Shown here in pieces: positions 1 through 9,107 of a stretch of 64,000 nt of DNA. The position numbers and the translations under genes are program-made. The notes under the pieces are model-generated. The model had not been told where the DNA came from and searched no databases. It saw nothing but the letters and a program-made list of their open reading frames with translations. The DNA is taken from positions 186,001 to 250,000 of the forward strand of contig CBFICS010000001.1 of NCBI GenBank assembly GCA_965661055.1. Direction: 5' to 3'. Within the stretch, counting starts at the first letter, position 1. Each line of letters starts with the position of its first letter. This DNA comes from CBFHSF01 sp965661055 (GTDB taxonomy: Bacteria; Bacteroidota; Bacteroidia; Flavobacteriales; Schleiferiaceae).

Positions 1-1
1 G

Positions 2-892
2 GCTCTTTTAGAAAGTCACTTTACCATTAACCACATAAAGGTTGATGACATGCAACGCAGTGAAGACGGCACAATAAAAAATGCGGTAAAGCTTCACGAT
101 GGAAGGGTAGTAGAGTCGGTATTAATTCCCACAGATAAGAGAATAACTGCATGTGTAAGTTCACAGGTAGGTTGTAGTCTTGACTGTCATTTTTGTGCTA
201 CCGGCAAGCTTAAGCGCATGAGGAACTTAAATCCTGATGAGATTTACGATCAAGTGGCAGCTATTAAAAATCAAGCGGAAGAGTTCTACAATAGACCCTT
301 GACAAATATTGTGTTTATGGGAATGGGTGAGCCTCTTCTGAACTATCAGAATGTCTTAACGGCCATAGATAGAATAACTTCAGAAGAAGGACTTGGAATG
401 TCGGCTAAGAGAATTACCGTATCTACCGTGGGTATTCCAAAAATGATCATGAAAATGGCTGATGAGGACGTGAAATTTAACTTAGCTATTTCTCTTCACT
501 CTGCCGTTGATGAAACGCGGTCGTCTCTCATGCCCATCAATGATGTAAATCCGTTAAGTGATTTGTCTGATGCTATTGCCTATTGGTACAAACAAACAGG
601 AAGAAGGGTGACCTATGAATATGTTGTTTGGAAGGGGATCAATGACGATGAAAAGCACGCAAAAGCCCTAGCGCGTTTTTGTGGAAGAACCCCCAGTAAG
701 GTTAATCTTATTGAATATAATCCTATTGATGATGGTCCCTACCAACAAGCAGATCCAGAGGCTATTCAGCTTTATGAAAGGGTATTAGGTGAAAAGGGTA
801 TTATTGCCAAGGTAAGGTATTCAAGGGGGAAAGATATTGATGCAGCCTGCGGACAATTAGCCAATAAAAATGAGGCGGCTGGAACCGTCTAA
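2..892 (+). CDS. rlmN: 23S rRNA/tRNA adenine-C2 methyltransferase RlmN (5' end missing)
   Basis: Cytosolic radical-SAM enzyme that methylates C2 of an adenine in 23S rRNA and in some tRNAs. The frame is open from base 2 with no stop, so the gene enters from the left edge. About 50 N-terminal residues of a roughly 345-residue family are missing, and the Met at base 50 is internal. Counting from that Met, Cys42-x3-Cys46-x2-Cys49 (GCSLDCHFC) binds the [4Fe-4S] cluster. Cys35, and the Cys of DAACGQLA near the C-terminus, match the two further conserved cysteines used in methyl transfer. GMGEP is also present. The next gene starts 65 bases downstream from its own promoter. Confidence 0.95.
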   Translation, partial: ALLESHFTINHIKVDDMQRSEDGTIKNAVKLHDGRVVESVLIPTDKRITACVSSQVGCSLDCHFCATGKLKRMRNLNPDEIYDQVAAIKNQAEEFYNRPLTNIVFMGMGEPLLNYQNVLTAIDRITSEEGLGMSAKRITVSTVGIPKMIMKMADEDVKFNLAISLHSAVDETRSSLMPINDVNPLSDLSDAIAYWYKQTGRRVTYEYVVWKGINDDEKHAKALARFCGRTPSKVNLIEYNPIDDGPYQQADPEAIQLYERVLGEKGIIAKVRYSRGKDIDAACGQLANKNEAAGTV

Positions 893-929
893 TTGAATAG
901 AATCGTAAATAAATAAACCATTTAATCGC

Positions 930-937
930 TACCTTTG
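930..937 (+). promoter_or_regulatory. candidate -7 element for mrp
   Basis: TACCTTTG matches the Bacteroidota sigma-factor -7 consensus TAnnTTTG. It ends 19 bases before the mrp start codon. I see no clear -33 TTTG at the expected spacing, so this is a candidate only. Confidence 0.45.
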
Positions 938-956
938 TTAGGGTTAAAAAGAAAAG

Positions 957-2087
957 ATGAAAATTCAGAAATCAGATATATTAAAAGCCTTAGGACAAGT
1001 AAAATCAACCCGTGGAAAAGGCTCGTTAGTTGAAGAGGGAGATGTCCAAAATGTTCAGATTTTTGGTGATGAGGTTATGGTAGATGTACTTTGTTACAAT
1101 CCGACTCTTCAAGCTAAAAAGAAATTAGAAGTTGAAATTTTAAAGGCTATACATGACCATGCCTATGAAAAGGCAAAAATCAAGGTCAGTATTGTGGTTC
1201 CTGAAGCAGCAAAGGAGACTTCAAATCAAATTAGAGTAGAAGCTATTCCTGGAGTAAAAAACATAGTAGCTATTGCCTCTGGTAAAGGGGGGGTAGGGAA
1301 GTCGACCATGACCGCAAATATTGCTGTTGGGTTGGCGAAAATGGGATTTAGTGTCGGATTGGTAGATGCGGATATCTACGGACCATCCATGCCCATAATG
1401 TTTGATGTAGCTCATGAAAAGCCATCAACCATTGATGTTGACGGAGTCAGTAAAATGAACCCCGTTGAATCTTACGGGGTAAAATTACTTTCTATAGGAT
1501 TTTTTGCAGGAGTCGATCAGGCTGTAGTTTGGCGCGGCCCGATGGCTACCAAAGCTCTTAACCAACTTATTAGAGATTCTCATTGGGGAGAACTAGACTT
1601 CTTGTTAATTGACTTGCCTCCTGGTACAGGCGATATTCACTTGAGTTTAGTTCAAGCAGTACCCGTTACGGGCGCCCTCATTGTAAGTACGCCACAGCCT
1701 ATTGCTTTGGCTGATGCCAAAAAAGGTGTGGGAATGTTTAAAATGGATTCGATAAATGTTCCGGTTCTTGGTATCGTAGAAAACATGGCTTACTTTACAC
1801 CAGAAGAACTGCCAAATAACAAGTACTACATATTCGGAAAAGAAGGCGCTAAGAACTTATCAGAAGAATTAAATGTTCCTTTTTTAGGTGAGGTACCCAT
1901 AGTACAAAGTATTAGAGAAGCAGGAGATGTGGGAAGACCTGCCATTATGCAAGAAGACACTCCTTCAGCAAAAGCATTTACGGATGTAACCAGAAGAATG
2001 GTGGAGGAATTGGTGAAGAGAAATGACGAAATGCCTCCCACGGAAGTGGTAAGAATAACCACTATGGCAGGGTGCTCAACAAACTAA
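957..2087 (+). CDS. Mrp/NBP35-type Fe-S carrier ATPase
   Basis: Cytosolic P-loop ATPase of the Mrp/ApbC family, which carries Fe-S clusters to apoproteins. Residues 1 to about 85 form the DUF59/MIP18-type domain common on Bacteroidota Mrp proteins. The deviant Walker A motif GKGGVGKST follows near residue 107, then DADIYGPSMP and the IDLPPGTGD Walker B region. Length (376 residues) is normal. It is followed after 6 bases by an Nfu-type gene and then by the Fe-S enzyme korAB, so the context supports Fe-S delivery. The client proteins cannot be read from sequence. Confidence 0.93.
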   Translation: MKIQKSDILKALGQVKSTRGKGSLVEEGDVQNVQIFGDEVMVDVLCYNPTLQAKKKLEVEILKAIHDHAYEKAKIKVSIVVPEAAKETSNQIRVEAIPGVKNIVAIASGKGGVGKSTMTANIAVGLAKMGFSVGLVDADIYGPSMPIMFDVAHEKPSTIDVDGVSKMNPVESYGVKLLSIGFFAGVDQAVVWRGPMATKALNQLIRDSHWGELDFLLIDLPPGTGDIHLSLVQAVPVTGALIVSTPQPIALADAKKGVGMFKMDSINVPVLGIVENMAYFTPEELPNNKYYIFGKEGAKNLSEELNVPFLGEVPIVQSIREAGDVGRPAIMQEDTPSAKAFTDVTRRMVEELVKRNDEMPPTEVVRITTMAGCSTN

Positions 2088-2093
2088 AGAACT

Positions 2094-2342
2094 ATGGCAA
2101 ACCAAGATAAAACGATTGAAGAAATAGAAAAAGCCCTTTCAGAAATAAGACCTTTCTTGAATTCTGATGGCGGCGATATCACCTTTATTGACTATACAGA
2201 CGATAAAATAGTGAAGGTAAAACTTCACGGGGCTTGTACAGGGTGTTCGGTTAACCAAATGACGTTAAAGTCGGGGGTAGAAACCACTATTAAAAAGTAT
2301 GTGCCCGAAGTATTGAGAGTCGAACAAGTGTTGACTGACTAA
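2094..2342 (+). CDS. NifU C-terminal domain (Nfu-type) Fe-S scaffold/carrier
   Basis: A stand-alone 82-residue Nfu domain. The CTGCS segment gives the Cys-x2-Cys pair that binds a [4Fe-4S] cluster between two subunits, and the NSDGGDI and LKSGVE signatures are present. It acts in the cytosol in cluster assembly or transfer. It starts 6 bases after mrp stops and ends 12 bases before korA, so the three are probably co-transcribed. A second, longer Nfu-type protein is encoded at the right edge of the window. Confidence 0.92.
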   Translation: MANQDKTIEEIEKALSEIRPFLNSDGGDITFIDYTDDKIVKVKLHGACTGCSVNQMTLKSGVETTIKKYVPEVLRVEQVLTD

Positions 2343-2354
2343 TCACATATAGTC

Positions 2355-4178
2355 ATGGTGAAAAAAGATAAGGTATGTATACTGTTTGCCGGAGATTCTG
2401 GTGATGGAATTCAACTTACGGGTACTGAGTTTTCAAATACAGTAGCCCTTGCGGGGAACGACTTGTCAACTTTTCCTGATTTCCCTGCTGAAATTCGCGC
2501 TCCGCAAGGAACGGTTTCTGGGGTTTCAGGATTCAAGGTTAACTTTGGTTCTACAGAAATTTTCACCCCCGGTGGACTTGCTGATGTAATGGTGGTAATG
2601 AATGTTGCTGCACTGCGAAAAAATATTTCTCAGCTAAGACCCGGCGGACTTATCATTGCCAACACCTCTGGTTTTGACCCAAGAAACCTCAAGCTTGCCG
2701 GATATGATTCAGACGCCAAGCCATTAGAAGATAAAAACTACGACGGATTTAAAAAGCTAGAGATTGATGTAACAAAATTGACAAGAGAAGCGCTTAAAGA
2801 AAGCGAATTGTCAATGAAAGAAAAAGACCGAAGTAAGAATATGTTTGTCTTGGGTCTTATTCTTTGGTTGCATCATAAACCCCTAGATCATACTCAAAAA
2901 TTCATTGAACAAAAGTTTAAGAATAAGCCACCTATTATGGAGGCTAACCTATCGGTATTAAAAGCAGGATTCCACTTTGGAGAAACGATTGAAGCTTCTT
3001 TTGAAAGAGTAGAGGTGGCTCCGGCAAAACTTCCTCCGGGAGAGTACAGAAATGCCATAGGTAACCAGGTTACAGCCATTGCCCTTGTGGCAGCCGCTGA
3101 AAAATCAGGTTTAGATTTATTTTATGCGGGGTACCCGATAACTCCGGCATCAGACATTCTTCACGAATTGTCAAAACATAAAAACTTTGGAGTAAAAACC
3201 TTTCAAGCGGAAGACGAAATCGCAGCGGTTACTGCCGCTATTGGTGCTTCTTTTGGAGGTAAATTAGGCGTTACGGCTTCTTCTGGTCCTGGAATAGCAT
3301 TAAAGGCTGAAGGACTTGGACTTGCAGTGATGTTAGAACTTCCGCTTGTGGTCATAAACGTGCAAAGAGGTGGACCGTCAACGGGTTTGCCAACCAAAAC
3401 GGAACAAGCCGATTTGTTACAGGCCCTTTACGGTAGAAACGGCGAAGCACCTATTCCCGTTTTAGCAGCTCACAGTCCGTCAGATTGTTTTTGGACGACC
3501 TATGAAGCAGCAAAAATTGCCATTGAACATATGACTCCTGTGTTTGTTTTGTCTGATGGATACATTGCCAACGGGGCAGGTCCATGGAGGTTTCCCAATG
3601 CAAACGATTTGGCGGAAATAAATCCTCCGTTTGCTGATTCAAAAGATGAGAATTATCAACCTTATTTACGCGATGACAAAGGGGTGCGCCGTTGGGCAAT
3701 TCCTGGAACTAAGGGTCTTGAGCATCGCTTAGGGGGGCTTGAGAAACAAGATATTACAGGTGATGTAAGTTACGAGCCTGATAACCATGAAATCATGGTG
3801 AAAAATAGACAAGGAAAAATTGATGCCATCGCCCAATCGATTCCATTAGCAGAAGTTGAGGATCAAGTGACACACGGTGATGTATTGGTTTTAGGCTGGG
3901 GGTCAACTTATGGAGCTATTAAAACGGCCGTCCATAATTTAAGGGCAGAAGGTAAGTCCGTAGGGCATCTTCACCTGAGACACATTCAGCCAATGCCTTC
4001 CAACACAGGAGAAATTCTCAAAAATTTCAAAGAAGTTTTAATTCCTGAGTTGAATAACGGCCAATTGATAAAGGTGATAAGAGATGTGTTTTTAATAGAC
4101 GCTAAACCTTTGAATAAGATAAAAGGACTGCCTTTTTTAGCTTCTGAAATTGAGGCTAAGTGCCTTGAATTATTATAA
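2355..4178 (+). CDS. korA: 2-oxoacid:ferredoxin oxidoreductase, fused gamma-alpha subunit (KorA-type)
   Basis: Large subunit of a CoA-dependent 2-oxoacid:ferredoxin oxidoreductase, probably acting on 2-oxoglutarate. Residues 1 to about 190 are the gamma domain (FAGDSGDGIQ near the start, FPAEIRAPQG). From about 220 onward lies the alpha, pyrimidine-binding domain, with GYPITPASDI near residue 260 and GPSTGLPTKTEQ near 340. Gamma fused in front of alpha, at 607 residues, is the usual KorA form in Bacteroidota. The beta subunit follows after 23 bases. No ferredoxin gene is nearby. Substrate is inferred from the family, not proven. Confidence 0.9.
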   Translation: MVKKDKVCILFAGDSGDGIQLTGTEFSNTVALAGNDLSTFPDFPAEIRAPQGTVSGVSGFKVNFGSTEIFTPGGLADVMVVMNVAALRKNISQLRPGGLIIANTSGFDPRNLKLAGYDSDAKPLEDKNYDGFKKLEIDVTKLTREALKESELSMKEKDRSKNMFVLGLILWLHHKPLDHTQKFIEQKFKNKPPIMEANLSVLKAGFHFGETIEASFERVEVAPAKLPPGEYRNAIGNQVTAIALVAAAEKSGLDLFYAGYPITPASDILHELSKHKNFGVKTFQAEDEIAAVTAAIGASFGGKLGVTASSGPGIALKAEGLGLAVMLELPLVVINVQRGGPSTGLPTKTEQADLLQALYGRNGEAPIPVLAAHSPSDCFWTTYEAAKIAIEHMTPVFVLSDGYIANGAGPWRFPNANDLAEINPPFADSKDENYQPYLRDDKGVRRWAIPGTKGLEHRLGGLEKQDITGDVSYEPDNHEIMVKNRQGKIDAIAQSIPLAEVEDQVTHGDVLVLGWGSTYGAIKTAVHNLRAEGKSVGHLHLRHIQPMPSNTGEILKNFKEVLIPELNNGQLIKVIRDVFLIDAKPLNKIKGLPFLASEIEAKCLELL

Positions 4179-4201
4179 TTTCGCTTTCGCGGGAAGTAGT
4201 T

Positions 4202-5218
4202 ATGGAAAACAATACATTGACAGCTAAAGATTTTGCTACTGACCAAGACGTCAAATGGTGTCCTGGTTGTGGTGACTATTCTATACTAAAGCAAGTTCAG
4301 ACCATTTTACCCGAGGTGGGTACTCCACCAGAAGATATTGTTTTTATTTCGGGCATTGGGTGTTCAAGTCGTTTTCCATACTATATGAATACCTATGGTA
4401 TGCACGGAATTCATGGCCGCGCTACCAGTATTGCTAGTGGTCTTAAAGCCGCAAGACCCGATTTGTCTGTATGGATTGTAACCGGTGACGGCGATAGTTT
4501 AAGTATAGGAGGGAACCACCTAATTCATTTGCTGAGAAGGAATTTGGACGTAAATATTTTGTTGTTCAACAATGAAATTTATGGGTTGACCAAAGGTCAA
4601 TACTCACCGACCTCAGAGTTTGGTAAGGTTACCAAATCAAGCCCCATGGGCGCCATAGACAATCCTTTTAATCCTTTGAGTCTAGCTCTGGGAGCAGAGG
4701 CTACCTTTGTAGCTAGAATTATGGATAGGGATCCTATTCACATGAGAGACATTCTAAAAGAAGCCAATTTACACAAAGGCTCCTCTTTTGTAGAAATATA
4801 TCAGAACTGCAACGTTTTCAACGATGGAGTTTTTGAGATTTATACTGATAAAAAAACTCGTTCAATTGAAACCATTTACCTAGAAGAAGGAAAACCTTTG
4901 GTTTTTAACAATGGAACAGAAGGTATTAGACTGAATGGTACCTCCCCAGAAAGGGTTAGCCTAGGTGAGACCTTTTCTCAAGATGACTTATGGGTGCACG
5001 ACAGTCATGATCCAATAAAAGCCTACTTGCTTTCAAGAATGTTTGACGCGGCTGATGATGAACATAGAATGCCAAGGCCTTTTGGTATTTTTTACCGAGA
5101 AGATAGGTTTAGGTACGAAGATGCAATGCAGAGTCAATTAGATTTGGCGGTAGAGAAGAAAGGCAAAGGAGACTTAAATGAATTATTAAGAGGAAGTAAC
5201 TCTTGGACGTTGGTGTAA
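4202..5218 (+). CDS. korB: 2-oxoacid:ferredoxin oxidoreductase, beta subunit (KorB-type)
   Basis: Thiamine-diphosphate-binding subunit that pairs with the preceding gene to convert a 2-oxoacid and CoA to acyl-CoA while reducing ferredoxin. WCPGCGDYS near residue 20 and the Cys of GIGCSSRFP supply cluster-ligand cysteines. VTGDGDSLSIGGNH near residue 100 and FNNEIYGLTKGQ form the GDG...NN ThDP/Mg motif. At 338 residues it matches the KorB family. The last gene of the mrp-nfu-kor group; yebC follows from a separate candidate promoter. Confidence 0.92.
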   Translation: MENNTLTAKDFATDQDVKWCPGCGDYSILKQVQTILPEVGTPPEDIVFISGIGCSSRFPYYMNTYGMHGIHGRATSIASGLKAARPDLSVWIVTGDGDSLSIGGNHLIHLLRRNLDVNILLFNNEIYGLTKGQYSPTSEFGKVTKSSPMGAIDNPFNPLSLALGAEATFVARIMDRDPIHMRDILKEANLHKGSSFVEIYQNCNVFNDGVFEIYTDKKTRSIETIYLEEGKPLVFNNGTEGIRLNGTSPERVSLGETFSQDDLWVHDSHDPIKAYLLSRMFDAADDEHRMPRPFGIFYREDRFRYEDAMQSQLDLAVEKKGKGDLNELLRGSNSWTLV

Positions 5219-5232
5219 ATCAAATGAAAAAT

Positions 5233-5240
5233 TAAATTTG
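5233..5240 (+). promoter_or_regulatory. candidate -7 element for yebC
   Basis: TAAATTTG fits TAnnTTTG and lies 19 bases before the yebC start, in the 41-base gap after korB. No convincing -33 element is seen. Confidence 0.4.
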
Positions 5241-5259
5241 CGCCTGAAAATTAAGAACT

Positions 5260-5970
5260 ATGGGAAGAGCATTTGAATTTAGAAAAGAGAGAAAAATGAA
5301 GCGCTGGGCGAGCATGTCAAAGACATTTACTCGTATTTCTAAAGACATCATAATGGCGGTAAAAGAAGGAGGAGATAATCCTGAAACCAATTATCGCTTG
5401 AGAATGTTGATTCAAAACGCCAAGACGGCCAATATGCCTAAAGACAATGTTGAAAGAGCTATAAAAAAAGCTACTTCAAAAGATCAGGCAGATTACAAGT
5501 CTATTATTTATGAAGGGTATGCTCCTCACGGAATAGCCGTCCTTGTTGAAACAGCTACAGATAACCATACACGTACCGTTGCCAATGTGCGCTCATTCTT
5601 CAATAAGGTGGGTGGTTCTTTAGGTACCTCGGGTTCGGTAGAATTTATGTTTGAGCATAAATGCCACTTCAAAATTCCTGGAGAGGGAATTGATGTGGAA
5701 GAATTTGAGCTTGAAATGATTGACTACGGTGTGGAAGATGTATACCGTGAAGAAGATGGTAACATCATGATTTTTGCTGATTTTGAAGAGTTTGGTAATA
5801 TTCAAAAGGGACTAGAAGAAAGAACTATTGAAGCCATTGAATCAGGTTTTGAATGGATTCCTACCAACACTACAGAATTAAATGAAGAGCAAACAGCAGA
5901 TGTCGATAAGCTCCTTGAAAAATTAGAAGAAGATGATGACGTTCAAAATGTCTATCACAATATGAGATAA
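5260..5970 (+). CDS. yebC: YebC/PmpR (TACO1-like) family protein
   Basis: Cytosolic three-domain protein of the YebC/TACO1 family, described both as DNA-binding regulators and as factors that help ribosomes through difficult sequences. The start MGRAFEFRKERKMKRW is the typical Bacteroidota N-terminus. NMPKDNVERAIKKA near residue 70, YEGYAPHG near 90 and the acidic C-terminal domain are family features. Length 236 is normal. It is followed within a base by a strong stem-loop terminator. Membership is secure; the role here is not shown by the sequence. Confidence 0.93.
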   Translation: MGRAFEFRKERKMKRWASMSKTFTRISKDIIMAVKEGGDNPETNYRLRMLIQNAKTANMPKDNVERAIKKATSKDQADYKSIIYEGYAPHGIAVLVETATDNHTRTVANVRSFFNKVGGSLGTSGSVEFMFEHKCHFKIPGEGIDVEEFELEMIDYGVEDVYREEDGNIMIFADFEEFGNIQKGLEERTIEAIESGFEWIPTNTTELNEEQTADVDKLLEKLEEDDDVQNVYHNMR

Positions 5971-5994
5971 AAAAAGCGGCTTCGGCCGCTTTTT
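5971..5994. terminator. intrinsic terminator after yebC
   Basis: AAAAAGCGGC, a TTCG tetraloop and GCCGCTTTTT form a ten-pair stem flanked by A and T runs, directly after the yebC stop codon. Confidence 0.85.
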
Positions 5995-6044
5995 TGTTTG
6001 GAGTTATTACCTCTTAAAGTTTTGGTAATTTAGATCGTCAATAG

Positions 6045-6323
6045 CAAAAAGTAAAAGAAATCAGCTTTTCAAAATGGCAAATTATGCTGGTAGTGTCTGA
6101 AGATTTTTTCAAAGTAATTTTATGGGCTTTTTTAATTACCACACCCTTAGCCTATTTATTTTTACTTTCATGGCTTGATAGTTTTGCCTATCACATTACA
6201 TTAAATTGGTATAGTTTTGTCTTAGCTGGCTTTTTAGGAATGGTCATTGTGTTTTTTGCCATTGCGCTTCAAGCTTTTAAAGCCACTAAGGTAGATCCGA
6301 TAATTTCACTTAGATATGAATAG
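6045..6323 (+). pseudogene. C-terminal remnant of an FtsX/MacB-type ABC transporter permease
   Basis: The frame is open from base 6045, after a TAG, to a stop at 6321-6323; its first Met is at 6084. The roughly 90 residues match only the end of the FtsX domain of MacB-type permeases: a segment like SFSKWQIMLVVSEDF, a membrane helix, the FAYHITLNWYSFVLAG helix start, and the terminal FKATKVDPIISLRYE. Such permeases are usually 400-800 residues. Everything upstream (N-terminal helix, periplasmic domain, two helices) is gone, replaced by the yebC terminator. The stop overlaps the start of the next gene by eight bases, so it may still be translated. I read it as a deletion remnant. Confidence 0.7.
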
Positions 6324-9086
6324 AAGTACTTTTATTACAGCCTCTTTGATTTTTGTTTTTTCACATTTGTCTTTCGGACAGAAAAAGCCTTTAACGCATG
6401 ATTTGTATGACGGATGGAAGGACATGAAGAGACCTGCTGTTTCAGAATCTGGAAATTATGCTTGGTATTCTATCTCTGAGCAAAAGGGCAATACAGAAAT
6501 TCACTTTTATGATTTTAAGTCAAATGGTGAATTGATCTTAAAAAGAGCCAACAACGCTAAGCTTTCAAAAGATGAAAAACATCTTCTATTTCAAGTAGAA
6601 CCTGATTATTATGAGGTGAGGAAGATGAAATTAGATAAGGTCGACAAAGAGGACCTGCCCAAGATGAGTTTGGTAATTTACCATTTGACTTCGGGAACAT
6701 TTGATACAATTGAGAATGTAAAGTCATTTGTTTTGCCAACAGATGAAAGCAGTTTTTTTGCCTACAGCACCTACAAGTATGACTTAATGAAAATGGTCCC
6801 AGATACGGCAGCACCCGATTCTATTGAAAATCCTATGAAGGAGGAAGTAGAAGAAATTGATGAACATCTGGTGTTTCAAAAATTAGAAGATACAACCTCG
6901 TTGACTTTTTTCAAGGTTGAAGGTTTTGAGGTGGCTGATGCTTTTCCAAAAGCTATTGTTCAACTGAATGAAAAGGACAGCACCCAGTTTGTGTGCATAG
7001 TAGAGGTCGACTTGAATAAGTTTACATGGAGTTATTTAGATACAACACATGAAAAGTATCAAAAACCCTCCATCAGTCATAAGGGTAAGTATTTATCATG
7101 GGTTTGGTCAAATGACACCGTTGAGGATGAGGAGAAAAATTACTTTTTATCTGTTTCTGAAAAGGGTAAAGTTAAAGAGTACACTTCCGTGGATAATAGG
7201 GAGGACTGGACCTTTTCACCTTTTCAAACATTAGCTTTTTCGGAAGATGAAAAAGAATTGTATGTACACCTTAGAACCCCTAAAGTTGAATTTCAAAAAG
7301 ACACCACTGAGTTAGAAGACGAGAAGGTTTCGTTAGATATTTGGTCTTGGAATGATGATGAACTAATGACCATGCAGTTGAATAATCTCTCTAGCGATAA
7401 AAAGAAAGGCTATTTGGCTAGGCTAGATTTGAAAAAAGAAAAGTTGATGGGTCTTGAAGATACTTTGATTACTTCGGTTAGTTACAGTACAAAATTCCCG
7501 AAATCTATAACCACAGCAATAAGTGATGTTGGTTATGAGTGGGAGAAGACCTATGCATATCCTTGGAAAAGAGATCTTTATGTGATAGATGTAAAATCAG
7601 GAAAGAGAACCTTGATAAAAAAAGGATCTGCGGGTTACCATAGAATTTCCCCAAAGGGTAAATATACAACATGGTATGAACCTGAAGATACTGCTTGGTT
7701 TGCCTATGATATATCAGGATTTGAAATTATCAATTTGTCCAGAGGAATAAAGAACCCAGTATATGACGTTGATAATGATGTTCCCACTTTCCCGAACTCC
7801 TACGGAAGTGGTGGCTGGATAGAGGGAGATAAAGGATTTATTATTTACGATGAGTACGACGTTTTTGTTGTAGATCCCAAAAAACCTATGAGTCCAAAAC
7901 GAATTACCAAAGGCCGAGAGCAAAACCTTACGTACAGGGTTTATAGCTTAAATAATGATATTGAATATATTGAAGGTTCTAAGGCTTATGTTTCAATTTT
8001 TAACCATCAGTCAAAAACTCAAAATTACGGAAGTATTGATTTTAAATCTGGTAAAATAGAGCCCATCACTAACTACGAAGGTGAAGTTGGCAACTTTAGA
8101 AAGGCCAAGAGTGGCGATAGACTTTTATATACCAAAGAAAGTTTTGTTGACTATCCAGATCTTTACACCTACAATGACAAAGTAGAGAAGAAGCTTTCTA
8201 CTGCAAACCCTCAGCAAGAAGAATACAATTGGGGAACTGTGGAGTTGGTCAATTGGAAATCATTTTCCGGACTAGAGCTAGAAGGACTTCTGTATAAGCC
8301 AGAAGATTTCGACTCTACCCAAAAATATCCAATGGTAGTTTACTTTTATGAAACGTACTCTGACCGGATGCATTCACATTATAAGCCCCAACCTCAGTGG
8401 TCAATTATTAACATAACATATTTTGTTAGTAACGGTTACGTTGTATTTGTCCCAGATATTAAATATAGAGAAGGCCACCCTGGAAAAAGTGCTTACGACT
8501 GTATTGTTTCAGGAACTGAGAAAATAGTTTCTGAAGGTTTTGTTGACGAGACTAAAATAGGAATACAAGGGCAAAGTTGGGGAGGCTACCAGGTAGCTCA
8601 ACTGGTTACCATGACAGATATTTATGCATGTGCAATGGCAGGTGCGCCGGTATCAAATATGACAAGTGCCTATGGCGGAATTCGTTGGGGCTCTGGTCAT
8701 AGTAGAGAATTTCAATATGAAAGAGGTCAATCAAGAATAGGAGTTGATCTTTGGGAAGGGTTAGATCTTTACCTTGAGAACTCTCCCGTGTTTTCTGCGA
8801 ATAAAGTTACCTCACCTCTTCTTATTATGCACAATGATCAAGACGAGGTGAGGTAACTTGGTATCAAGGAATTGAATATTATATGGCCTTGAGGAGGTTA
8901 AATAAAAAAGTTTGGCTTCTCAATTATAACGGTGAACAACACAACCTTATTCAAAGGCACAATAGACAAGACTTGACCATTAGAATGTCTCAGTTTTTTG
9001 ACCATTACTTGAAAGGAGAAGAAGCTCCAGAATGGATGATTAAAGGACGCAAGGCGACAGAAAAAGATGTAAACAAAGCTTATTAA
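6316..9086 (+). pseudogene. S9 family (prolyl oligopeptidase-like) serine peptidase split by a frameshift
   Basis: Exported peptidase with signal peptide (LIFVFSHLSFG), a long beta-propeller-like N-terminal region and a C-terminal alpha/beta-hydrolase. The nucleophile lies in GQSWGGYQ near residue 754 and the acid in HNDQD near 843. At 8854-8856 the frame stops, just after HNDQDEVR. The family sequence resumes in another frame from base 8847 (GEVTWYQGIEYYMALRR), and the catalytic His lies in NGEQHNL at about base 8940, ending at 9086. Removing two bases (8845-8846) restores the family spacing. The 846-residue front piece therefore lacks its catalytic His. This is either a real recent mutation or a sequencing/assembly error; the rest of both frames is intact. 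Confidence 0.85.
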
Positions 9087-9107
9087 TATCACTCTTAAAC
9101 CACAAAT

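Noticed and set aside
8841..8860. Programmed ribosomal frameshift in the S9 peptidase
   Set aside because: No slippery heptamer, no downstream stem-loop, and the peptidase family is not known to use frameshifting. A short tandem-repeat mutation or sequence error explains it better.
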